Origin: Bacteroidia bacterium
Lineage (GTDB): Bacteria > Bacteroidota > Bacteroidia > Bacteroidales > Azobacteroidaceae
Length of the DNA stretch: 36,099 nt
Reading direction: 5' to 3'
Assembly: GCA_025999115.1 (NCBI GenBank)
Contig: BNWW01000021.1
Location: 1-36,099 of the forward strand
Of the stretch, positions 8,224 through 16,600 are shown piece by piece. The notes under the pieces are model-generated. The model was given only the letters and a program-made list of their open reading frames with translations, was not told the DNA's origin and did not search any database. How positions within the stretch are numbered: the stretch's first letter is position 1; the number at the start of each line of letters is the position of its first letter. The position numbers were made by a program, and so were the translations under genes.

Positions 8224-9810
8224 TTATTCTTTGGAGGGGACTAACCAAATGTTATCAATCCTGACCGATTTGGTATAATCGGTGGTATTCGGGATATTGA
8301 ATGTAACCACCAAGCCCGGATCGCAGTCGAAAGCCGGAATTTCCAAGCCTGTTTTTACCAAGACCGTGTCCACTTTGGCTGGATCGGGTTCGTAGGCTTG
8401 CAGCAATACCGGAGCGTCGTTAAAACTTCCTTCCGCCCTTCCCCTGTTGTATTTAAACTTAAAATCAATCCTTGTTTTTTCGTTGGCAAGCGCAATGGCG
8501 TTCTCTGCAACAGGCGGGGCAATCACACAATAAACATCGTATTTGGCGGAAAGTACATTTCTTCCGAAAGAAAAGAAAGCTCCTTCGCCCCGGTTGCGGG
8601 AACTATGGTCGCTTATTTTTGCAAATCCTCCGGTAATGCCTTTGACACTTGTTCCTTTTTCGGGATAGAGCGTCGTTATCGACACATTGGTCGAAGAGGT
8701 GATATAACCATAAACTCCCCGGAAGAAAAATTCAGGCTCGAAAATAAGTTTCTGATAATAAGTATAACGGATATCCATATTCAATTCATCGGTAATGAAG
8801 GCATCGCCGTTACTCATTTTTTGCAAAGGCGCATTAAAGACAACTGCCGGATTGTAGAATGAATATCCTGTTGTAGTAACGATGGAGTCGGCGACAACCA
8901 GATTAGCATACATTCCCCTGAACAGCAGATTATTGATAATCGCGCTATCGGTGCGGAGCTTGGTAATATTGTCCTGGTCTCCCCTTCCGTCTATATTCCC
9001 ATTGGATTTGAAGTAATTCTGATAGACTTGGTAAATTTTTTCATATCCCTTATTGCTCGGAAATACACAAGTAAAAATACTGTCTTCATTGTAAATAGGG
9101 CCGATGTGGTCGAGCAGTTTGTTCCTGACAATCAGAACCGAATCGTACACCGTTTCGCCCTGTTCGTTAATTTCACCGGTTTTCCGGCTGCGAGCCTGGT
9201 CGAAATAGACGGTATCGTAAAGACAGAGCGACTGTTTCAGCAAAGAAAGTTCGGGAGAAGACTGAATTAACTCCCAACTGTTCTGTTGGAAAGGCGCCCG
9301 CCCTTTGATGGAATGGACAACGCCGTTGGAACAAACGATATTTTTCAGGTTCAATGCTTTTTCCCCAAAAGAATATCCGCTGTTTTCCCGGTCAAAAATA
9401 ATCTTTTTCCCGTTATACATTAAGATGCGTTGGTTTCCTCCATATTCGATTTCGGCGGTAGAATGATTAAAACGGGCAATGTGATTGAGCGTTATTTCAA
9501 TTATTTTCGCCGAATCTGCGGCGGAAATATTATCCACGGAAATATCTTCCAACGCTTCATTTTCGGGCGCCCAAACAGTAAACGATTCTTTTCCGGCGAA
9601 GCGCTCTTTCAGACCGGCGATTTCTATCATTCGCACAAATTTCGACAAGTTAGGCTGTTGTTGAAGCGTGGTGTATAAATCCACACCATTCTCACTGCCA
9701 TTCTCGTTGTAATGCTCTTTCCAATCGTCGTTACATGCCGGAATAAAACAGGCAACACACGCAATAGTCACTAACAACAAGATTTTATTTTTTATATGAG
9801 AAATATTCAT
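8224..9810 (-). CDS. Fasciclin-domain surface lipoprotein
   Basis: The product has 528 residues with lipobox IPAC (Cys26) followed by NDDW, a surface-export signal. One clear FAS1 domain spans about 43-172 (FTVWAPENEAL, then CSNGVVHSIKGRAPF). A second, degenerate FAS1-like unit may follow at about 175-340 (FTCVFPSNKGYEKIY, FYNPAVVFNAPLQKMSNGDA). The C-terminal part (about 345-528) is beta-rich (YDVYCVIAPPVAE, RIDFKFKYNRG, SVRIDNIWLVPSKE) and probably a beta-sandwich like that of the preceding gene. It comes 21 bp after the other fasciclin gene and 31 bp before the second SusC, so it may serve either transporter pair. Confidence 0.83.
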   Translation of the reverse strand: MNISHIKNKILLLVTIACVACFIPACNDDWKEHYNENGSENGVDLYTTLQQQPNLSKFVRMIEIAGLKERFAGKESFTVWAPENEALEDISVDNISAADSAKIIEITLNHIARFNHSTAEIEYGGNQRILMYNGKKIIFDRENSGYSFGEKALNLKNIVCSNGVVHSIKGRAPFQQNSWELIQSSPELSLLKQSLCLYDTVYFDQARSRKTGEINEQGETVYDSVLIVRNKLLDHIGPIYNEDSIFTCVFPSNKGYEKIYQVYQNYFKSNGNIDGRGDQDNITKLRTDSAIINNLLFRGMYANLVVADSIVTTTGYSFYNPAVVFNAPLQKMSNGDAFITDELNMDIRYTYYQKLIFEPEFFFRGVYGYITSSTNVSITTLYPEKGTSVKGITGGFAKISDHSSRNRGEGAFFSFGRNVLSAKYDVYCVIAPPVAENAIALANEKTRIDFKFKYNRGRAEGSFNDAPVLLQAYEPDPAKVDTVLVKTGLEIPAFDCDPGLVVTFNIPNTTDYTKSVRIDNIWLVPSKE

Positions 9811-9831
9811 AAATCTATAATTTATAATTAC

Positions 9832-11655
9832 TTAATCCGTTCCTTCTTCCGAAATGAGTTCCACAGGGATTAGTTCGATAAAGTTCAAGGACAATTGTCC
9901 TGCTTCCACCGATTTAAATCGCAATACGTGCTTTTTCATCTCGTCCCAACTGTAAGTACCGATAATCCGGCGAAGGCGGTCTACACTTGTATAGAGGGCG
10001 GCGCTACCGCTTCCATTTGTAATATGGCTTGGATAAGGCATATAGGAGTTGTTATACAAGACTTTTCGCGCAGTTTCTTCGTCCATCCCGTCGATGCCGT
10101 AGTAAGCTGTTGTAACAGGCCCCATCCACAAGGGAACGCCGGCCGGCTCATTATCCATAAAGATTTGCGCCATTCCACGGTATTGGTTGGAGGTGTAACC
10201 GAAACGAACTTCCCATGTACCTTCCGGGAAAGGAGGTAAAACCAGCTTCACATCATAACGGGTGCCGCCCCACAATTTCCCGGTTGTTTCCTGTTCCCAT
10301 GGCGAATAGCCCGCTCCGATTAAAATTTCGTCGTATTGGTGACGTATCCATTGCGAAGTGTAATCGTATTTGGGAATTACGTATCCGGCTTCTCCGGTAA
10401 TTGTCAGGTTATCGAAGTATTGGGGGCCTTTCAGCATGGCGTTTGGCAATTCCAGCGATTCATATCCACGGTATCCGTTGTTCATCAATTCGGGGAGGAA
10501 GCTTGCCACATTAAACCGCATCTTTTTATGGAAATACTTATTTTGGTCGGGAATTTCCAGTAAGCTGTCTATTTCATGGAGCATACCGTTGTTAGCCATG
10601 ATATTCCGGTGGTCGTAATTGCTTGTTACTTTGGAGCCGGGATAGATCACCTGGCCTTCGTCGTCGGTAAACCGGTTGAAAACAATCCCTTCCGGGTAAT
10701 TACGAAATTCGAGCAAGGTGTTTTCGCACATCGTTTCTACAATTTCATATCCATCCTGTTCGGCGAACTTGCCAAATTGTGTATAAGTGTATTGACGGTC
10801 TAAACAATGGTAAGCGATAAACCGGTAGAGTCCGTTTTTGGGATTGGTAACATTGTTGTCTGCGCCGGCGTAGCGTTTTTTTAAGTCTTCATAATTATTG
10901 ATGCCTTTCTTCCGGTAAAGCTCGTCGCTTTCTACCAATAGGGTATAGCGATACAATTTTGGAATAATCACTTTGACAGGCACTTCGTTTTCCGTTTTTG
11001 TATAAGAAAATTCGCGCGGGTCTAAGCTTCTATCTAACAAGGCGCTAATTCCGGTTTCTTTCAAAGCTTCGCTGAAAATGCTATAGCGGCTATTCGCACC
11101 TTCGTTATCCAATTTGCCGACCACATTATCTTTATCGGGGAATAAGAAAGCGTCGGTTTCGTGGATAATCCCGTTTTTCACAATCTGGTCGCGCAAAAGA
11201 ATTTTGGCGAGGTTGTTGATGATAATATCGGCGCCCACTTGTTTTACCTGTAAAAAATCGCCCATCATGTTGGTTGTTCTCAACCGGTCGCCGGTAAATT
11301 CGCTGGTACTGATTGTATCGTTTTCGATTATCTGGTAGAGTACAATCTTTTTCAACGAATCGACCGGGTAATTCTCCATACTTCCAAATTCGGAGTTTTT
11401 GAAATATTCATCTACCGCTTCGTTGTTGGGAATAAAACAAGTGTATGCGCCATACGAATTCATCAATCCAAGCATTTCGGTTTTTTCAAGGAGAGCGTAA
11501 AAACCGGAATAGTGGTCGGGATGATGTTCCATATATTCTCCTATCAGATCTAACTTTTTTGTATAGATATTGTCGCCGACTTTATCTTCGCAGGAAGTAT
11601 ATACTGCCAGCGCCATACACATTAATACACATCCTATCAAATATTTGTTCTTCAT
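9832..11655 (-). CDS. Fasciclin-domain surface lipoprotein with C-terminal beta-sandwich
   Basis: The product has 607 residues with lipobox YTSC (Cys22) followed by EDK. Residues about 36-172 form a first FAS1 domain (YTCFIPNNEAV and IVKNGIIHETDAFLFP). Residues about 190-368 form a second, diverged one (FIAYHCLDRQ, IMANNGMLHEIDSLLEIP). Residues about 375-600 are a beta-rich domain (RYDVKLVLPPFPEGTWEVRF, MAQIFMDNEPAGVP, KHVLRFKSVEAG), which looks like a ligand-binding jelly roll. It lies between SusD and a second fasciclin lipoprotein. Position in the locus suggests an accessory surface glycan-binding protein for the first SusCD pair; no ligand can be read from sequence. Confidence 0.85.
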   Translation of the reverse strand: MKNKYLIGCVLMCMALAVYTSCEDKVGDNIYTKKLDLIGEYMEHHPDHYSGFYALLEKTEMLGLMNSYGAYTCFIPNNEAVDEYFKNSEFGSMENYPVDSLKKIVLYQIIENDTISTSEFTGDRLRTTNMMGDFLQVKQVGADIIINNLAKILLRDQIVKNGIIHETDAFLFPDKDNVVGKLDNEGANSRYSIFSEALKETGISALLDRSLDPREFSYTKTENEVPVKVIIPKLYRYTLLVESDELYRKKGINNYEDLKKRYAGADNNVTNPKNGLYRFIAYHCLDRQYTYTQFGKFAEQDGYEIVETMCENTLLEFRNYPEGIVFNRFTDDEGQVIYPGSKVTSNYDHRNIMANNGMLHEIDSLLEIPDQNKYFHKKMRFNVASFLPELMNNGYRGYESLELPNAMLKGPQYFDNLTITGEAGYVIPKYDYTSQWIRHQYDEILIGAGYSPWEQETTGKLWGGTRYDVKLVLPPFPEGTWEVRFGYTSNQYRGMAQIFMDNEPAGVPLWMGPVTTAYYGIDGMDEETARKVLYNNSYMPYPSHITNGSGSAALYTSVDRLRRIIGTYSWDEMKKHVLRFKSVEAGQLSLNFIELIPVELISEEGTD

Positions 11656-11661
11656 AAACTG

Positions 11662-13239
11662 CTATTTTTGAGGTTTACCATCAATTGTTGTTATATAAAA
11701 TGGATTTTGAACCAATAATTTATTGGTTTCCATATCATGTAAGGGAACCGGAAAATACCGCGCCCATTCGTTTTTATATTTAGCCATTATCAACTCGCCG
11801 TAAGTTGGATCTAAATTTCGTTCGATGAACAGGTTGAATACGCGCATCGGATCGGCTTCGCGGCGGGAAGTACGCAATAAATCGTACCATCGTTTGCCCT
11901 CAAACAAAAATTCTTTTTGCTTTTCTTTCAAAATTAAATCCGCCAATTCCTGCTTGGAGTTGTAGCCGAGTGAGGTATAGACAGTATCGGTTTCCAACGC
12001 CAAGGGGTGGGCGCGCAGCCAAATTTGATTTACCAAATGAATGGCATTGCCTTTATGAGCTTCATAATCAAGTTGTACCAATGCTTCCGCTTTCATGAAA
12101 TAAATTTCGGCTAAGCGGTAGATTATCCAATTGGCAGAGGCCGTTTCCATTTGAGGAAATTTATAAATTGTTCCTGAAGTTAAGTACGAATTTCCGTTGA
12201 TATAACGAATGTCATTCAAATCGAAATCGGTTTTTGAATTTTCTTTCAGGAACAGTGAATTAAGCGACCATGACGTACCGAGCGGTGCAACAAAATGAGC
12301 CGATTTAGCAGAAGAACCATAACATTGATAGAGCATCGTATTTGGTTTGCCTGCCTGTGAGTTTCCATATTGAAGTTCAAAAATGGATTCATTGGAATTA
12401 CCTCTCGTGAAGATACTCGTCCATTCATAGCCATTGTTTGAGCGAGGAATAATCAAGCGGACATTCCGGTCTTTCAGCACTTCGTCGCAAGCCTTGATAC
12501 ATTGGTCGTATTGTTCGTCCCACAAGTATACATCGGCGAGCAGGGCGTTGATGGAGGTGCGCGTAAAACGCCCTTTATTGTAGGGTTGCGTCAGGTTATC
12601 GTAAGAAACAAGCGCTTGACTGCGAGCAAGTTCCAAGTCTGCGATAATTTTATCAAGCAATACTCTTTCGCTTGATTTGGCAATGTCGTATTCCTGTGTA
12701 TTGGTTTTACTTGAGACCGTTACCAAAGGAACTTCTTTGAAATTGCGCACTAAGTAAAAATACATCAAAGCACGGATAGCCAAGGCTTCCGCTTTATAAG
12801 TATTGACTTCCGATTGAGAAATGGTTTCGTCAAATTCCAATACCCGGTCGGCATTGTCGAGCAGCATGTTACAATTGTTGATGACCGAATAAAAACCCGC
12901 CCAATTGCAAACGCCGTTGGAAGCGATGATATTGCAAGTGGCGATTTTCTTTTCTTCGTCCAAGGCGCTACCCGCCGGAATCACATTGTCGCCACGAATT
13001 TCACCCCATTGTATCATTTTCCCCACAACGCCTTCATAAGGTCTCCAATCTTCCCAATTGATGTGATTATCATTCAGAATGGACATATAACAACCGGCAA
13101 CGGCCGACTGTAACTGTTCGCGTGTTTTCCAAAAGTCTTCGTATGTAATCAAATCACGGGGACGTGTTTCCAGCCATTCGTCGCTACAAGACGAAAACAG
13201 CGCCAGAAAAACACCCATATAGACTATATATCTTTTCAT
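11662..13239 (-). CDS. SusD/RagB-type surface substrate-binding lipoprotein (first pair)
   Basis: The product has 525 residues with lipobox FSSC (Cys18) followed by SDEW, a surface-export signal. SusD features are the N-terminal LETRPRDLITYEDFWKT, the TPR-containing helical region (VINNCNMLL, EALAIRALMYFYLVRNF, YNKGRFTRTSINALLADVYL), and the C-terminal AEIYFMKAEALVQL, FEGKRWYDLLRT, ARYFPVPLHD and NPFY. It caps the SusC encoded immediately upstream and captures the ligand. The next gene, a fasciclin lipoprotein, starts 6 bp after its stop. Length is normal for the family. Confidence 0.95.
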   Translation of the reverse strand: MKRYIVYMGVFLALFSSCSDEWLETRPRDLITYEDFWKTREQLQSAVAGCYMSILNDNHINWEDWRPYEGVVGKMIQWGEIRGDNVIPAGSALDEEKKIATCNIIASNGVCNWAGFYSVINNCNMLLDNADRVLEFDETISQSEVNTYKAEALAIRALMYFYLVRNFKEVPLVTVSSKTNTQEYDIAKSSERVLLDKIIADLELARSQALVSYDNLTQPYNKGRFTRTSINALLADVYLWDEQYDQCIKACDEVLKDRNVRLIIPRSNNGYEWTSIFTRGNSNESIFELQYGNSQAGKPNTMLYQCYGSSAKSAHFVAPLGTSWSLNSLFLKENSKTDFDLNDIRYINGNSYLTSGTIYKFPQMETASANWIIYRLAEIYFMKAEALVQLDYEAHKGNAIHLVNQIWLRAHPLALETDTVYTSLGYNSKQELADLILKEKQKEFLFEGKRWYDLLRTSRREADPMRVFNLFIERNLDPTYGELIMAKYKNEWARYFPVPLHDMETNKLLVQNPFYITTIDGKPQK

Positions 13240-13269
13240 TGTATTTTATGTTTTATGATTCTTAATTCT

Positions 13270-16200
13270 TTAAAATCCTATGGTTATACCGAATGTTACG
13301 TCTTTACTTCGCGGCGTTTTTGAAGTATCGTAACCGATTTTAAACGGGTCATCTTTACTTGCCGCATAACCGATTTCGGGGTCAACACCCGAATAGTTCG
13401 TCCAGACATGCAAGTTATTGATTGTACAATACAAGCGGACGTCTGTCAGGAAATATTTCTGTATCCATTCTTTGGGAAGCGCGTAGTTGAATGTGAGGTA
13501 TTTGAAACGCAGGAAAGAGCCGTCTTCCACAAAGCGGTCGGAACCCAACCAGTTATAACCGGTGTTGTACAAGGCGCGGGGCATAGCGGTTTCATCGCCA
13601 TCGTATCGCCATCGCCAATTGACGGCAATACTCTGATTGTCGTTTGAATACATATTTTCCTGTTTCATACGTGCTTCGTTTACCACTTTATTGCCGTATC
13701 TGAAATGGAAAAATCCGTTTACCGAAAAGTTTTTATAACGCAGAATAAGCCCAAAACCTCCCTGTAATTTCGGATTGGCATTACCCAGATAAACCACGTC
13801 CAATTCATCTATACTGCCGTCATGGTTAATATCTTCATAAATGGCATCGCCGCCCTGGAAGCGATAGCGGATATTTCCCGAATTGTAAGAAAAATACATG
13901 GGTTTGGGAACTCCGTTTTTATCGTACAATACATTTCCGCCGGCATCGCGCGCCACCGGCGCATTTTCCTGTACGCCCGGAATGTAGTTGTTGTATTGAT
14001 ATACTCCCTTGTAACGGTATCCGTAGAAAGAGCCTAAGGGATTGCCGATGATAATGTTGCGGAGATATTCTCCATTCTTCTGCATATCGCCTTTGGTTGG
14101 ATTGATTTTATCGGAAAGATCAACGATGGTATTGTAATTATTGGAAAAGTTCAGATTCATATCAATAGAAAAATTGCCGAATTTCAGGATTTTAGGCGCG
14201 TTGATATTGACTTCCCAACCGTCGTTGTCCATGATACCCACGTTTTCGTTCGATAAAGAGCCGTGTCCCGAAGTACCCGGCATCGCCAAATTGGGAAAAA
14301 GCAAATCGGTGGTACGTTTGTGATAATAGTTCAAATCGGCGTTAAACCGTCCGTTAAACAAGCCAATATCCAGACCGAGATTAGTAGCGGTCGTTGTTTC
14401 CCATCTCAGGTTTTCAATCTGAAAACCGTTGGAATAAACGGCAGGCATATCCATGTAGTTATATGAAAACATCGAATAGCGACTGTAGAATAAATAATCC
14501 TTGTTGGGCTGGGTTCCCGATTGTCCCCAACTGCCGCGCACTGCCAGAAGGTCAATAAATTTGATGTCCCTTAGCAAGGCTTCATCGGAAAAAATCCATT
14601 TGAGCGAAACACCGGGAAAATATCCGACCCTGTTTTGGGGACCAAAGCGGGAGCTGACGTCGCGCCGCAAGGTAAAGTCGGCGATATAACGTTCCAAAAA
14701 CGCATAGTGAGTCGATCCTGCAATAGCGTAGGAGTGCCATTCGCTCGATCCCGATCCCAATTCTGTTACCAAACCTTGATTGGATGCCATGATATGGGAA
14801 TTAGGTTGCCAATAAGCCGTATTATTTTGCCACAAACTGTTTCCTATCGTTGTTTGAACGGACAGGTAAGCCATTAGCGAATGTTCTTTAGGAAGTTTTG
14901 GCTGCCATGTCAAATTGTTATCCAAGTTGATTGTACTGCTTCTTGAGTCTTCGCTGTATTTCCGGTTGATTTGGTCGTTTGTATAATCCGCGCCCGTAGC
15001 TTCTTTCGGGAAATACCGTAAAATTTGCTTGTCGTTCACATCCAAAGCAATAACCGATTTGAAACGCAAAGTTTGTTCGTCCGGATTTAAAATATCGTAT
15101 TGCAAGCGGAAAACCGGAAGAATACGGTAGCTTTTCTCGTTGTTTTTAGCCAGATTGACCAAGGCAACCGGATTTACCATGTCGCGTTGCGATTCGTGCA
15201 AATTGGAACCGTCGCGATTGATATTAAAATAGACGTCGCTGTAATTGCCGTATTTATCGCGTTCGTAAACCGGTGTATTTGGCATTTTGCGCATCGCTAC
15301 ATCCAAGATATTATTGTCGTAATTTTTATTATTATCCTGATAAGTATAAGCAAACTCAGGCATGAAGAACAGGCGGTCGGAAAGCTTGTAGGACAAATCC
15401 ACGCGATTGGAAAACCGTTTCAGGTTTTGTCCGATAACAATTCCATCCTCATCAAGGAAACCGAATGAAATACGGTAGGTACCTCTTTCTCCACCACCTG
15501 TGAGCGACAAGTTGTGGTCGTGTTTCCATGCAGACTGCGTGATTTCCGACACCCAGTCGGTATTATTGTTGTAATTCCAGAAAAAAGCGTTTCGCTCATC
15601 ACCATAGGGGTATTGCTGGTAATTGTATTCAGGAATATTGCCGGCCGTATTATCCAAGCGAGGATTCAGGTAGGCATCTTTCATCAGCATGGTGTACTGG
15701 TCGCCGGTAAGCAGGGGTGTAGGGTTGGGCATATAAGCGCGGGTAAGCCGGTAAGAATATTGTACTTTAGGTTTTCCCATAGCTCCCTTTTTCGTATTGA
15801 TTTGCAATACGCCGTTGGCGCCTTTAGACCCCCAAATAGCTGTAGAAGCGGCATCTTTCAGAATAACAATATCCAGAATATCATCGGGATTTACGTTCAG
15901 CAAATCGGCATAATCTTCTTCTCTTGCCGTTGAATAATCGAAATCGGACGATACATTTGTTTCAAAAGGGATACCGTTTACAACAATCAAGGGCTGTGCA
16001 TTGTTGTTGATGGAGGTTGTCCCGCGGATACGCATCGACATTCCCGAACCGGGTGCGCCGGAGTTGGACACAATATCCATACCACCGATACGACCTTGCA
16101 AGGCATCTTCGATAGAGGTAACCTGTACACCTTCAAACGCTTTAGTATCAATCCGCTGCATAGCGACAGAAATTTCGCGGGTGGGGACGGCTATACTTCC

Positions 16201-16584
16201 CGTATTGGTGGTTTGCTTTCCGGTAATCACTACTTCCTGCAACATATTATCTTCGGCCATCTCAATATTGAATGTGGTGCGATTGCCGATGTTCAGGGTT
16301 TGTTTGGAATAACCGATGTAGGTAATTGTTAATCTGTTAGCCGTGCTTTTGACTTTCAGCACGAACTCGCCATCCAGATTTGTAACTGTTCCGTTGACAA
16401 CCCGGTTCGATTTGTCGATTTCATTAATGGAAACCGAAATCATGGGAAGTTTGTCGGTCTTATCAATAATGTTGCCTCGGATTACGGCGTCTCCCTGCGC
16501 ATAAATATTCGCCATTGACGAAAAAATCAAGCCAAGTGACAAAAAGACAATTTTCCTTATTTTATTCATTCTGTGCATAATCAT
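13270..16584 (-). CDS. SusC/RagA-type TonB-dependent outer-membrane transporter (first pair)
   Basis: The product has 1104 residues as given. Three ATGs occur (16584, 16578, 16569); the third (MNKIRKIVFLSLGL) starts directly at the signal peptide and is a strong alternative. The signal ends near IYAQ. Residues about 34-110 are the carboxypeptidase-regulatory-like domain (IRGNIIDKTDKLPMISV, FNIEM), followed by LQEVVITG and a plug domain (GAPGSGMSMRIRGT, LIVVNGIPFE). The SusC signature is present at about 242-267: LKDAASTAIWGSKGANGVL. The rest is a 22-strand barrel with the usual C-terminal DPEIGYAAS and final beta signal ending ITIGF. It forms a pedal-bin complex with the SusD encoded 30 bp downstream and imports oligosaccharides or peptides with TonB energy. 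Its substrate is unknown. Confidence 0.95.
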   Translation of the reverse strand: MIMHRMNKIRKIVFLSLGLIFSSMANIYAQGDAVIRGNIIDKTDKLPMISVSINEIDKSNRVVNGTVTNLDGEFVLKVKSTANRLTITYIGYSKQTLNIGNRTTFNIEMAEDNMLQEVVITGKQTTNTGSIAVPTREISVAMQRIDTKAFEGVQVTSIEDALQGRIGGMDIVSNSGAPGSGMSMRIRGTTSINNNAQPLIVVNGIPFETNVSSDFDYSTAREEDYADLLNVNPDDILDIVILKDAASTAIWGSKGANGVLQINTKKGAMGKPKVQYSYRLTRAYMPNPTPLLTGDQYTMLMKDAYLNPRLDNTAGNIPEYNYQQYPYGDERNAFFWNYNNNTDWVSEITQSAWKHDHNLSLTGGGERGTYRISFGFLDEDGIVIGQNLKRFSNRVDLSYKLSDRLFFMPEFAYTYQDNNKNYDNNILDVAMRKMPNTPVYERDKYGNYSDVYFNINRDGSNLHESQRDMVNPVALVNLAKNNEKSYRILPVFRLQYDILNPDEQTLRFKSVIALDVNDKQILRYFPKEATGADYTNDQINRKYSEDSRSSTINLDNNLTWQPKLPKEHSLMAYLSVQTTIGNSLWQNNTAYWQPNSHIMASNQGLVTELGSGSSEWHSYAIAGSTHYAFLERYIADFTLRRDVSSRFGPQNRVGYFPGVSLKWIFSDEALLRDIKFIDLLAVRGSWGQSGTQPNKDYLFYSRYSMFSYNYMDMPAVYSNGFQIENLRWETTTATNLGLDIGLFNGRFNADLNYYHKRTTDLLFPNLAMPGTSGHGSLSNENVGIMDNDGWEVNINAPKILKFGNFSIDMNLNFSNNYNTIVDLSDKINPTKGDMQKNGEYLRNIIIGNPLGSFYGYRYKGVYQYNNYIPGVQENAPVARDAGGNVLYDKNGVPKPMYFSYNSGNIRYRFQGGDAIYEDINHDGSIDELDVVYLGNANPKLQGGFGLILRYKNFSVNGFFHFRYGNKVVNEARMKQENMYSNDNQSIAVNWRWRYDGDETAMPRALYNTGYNWLGSDRFVEDGSFLRFKYLTFNYALPKEWIQKYFLTDVRLYCTINNLHVWTNYSGVDPEIGYAASKDDPFKIGYDTSKTPRSKDVTFGITIGF

Positions 16585-16600
16585 AAATTCACGGTTTAAA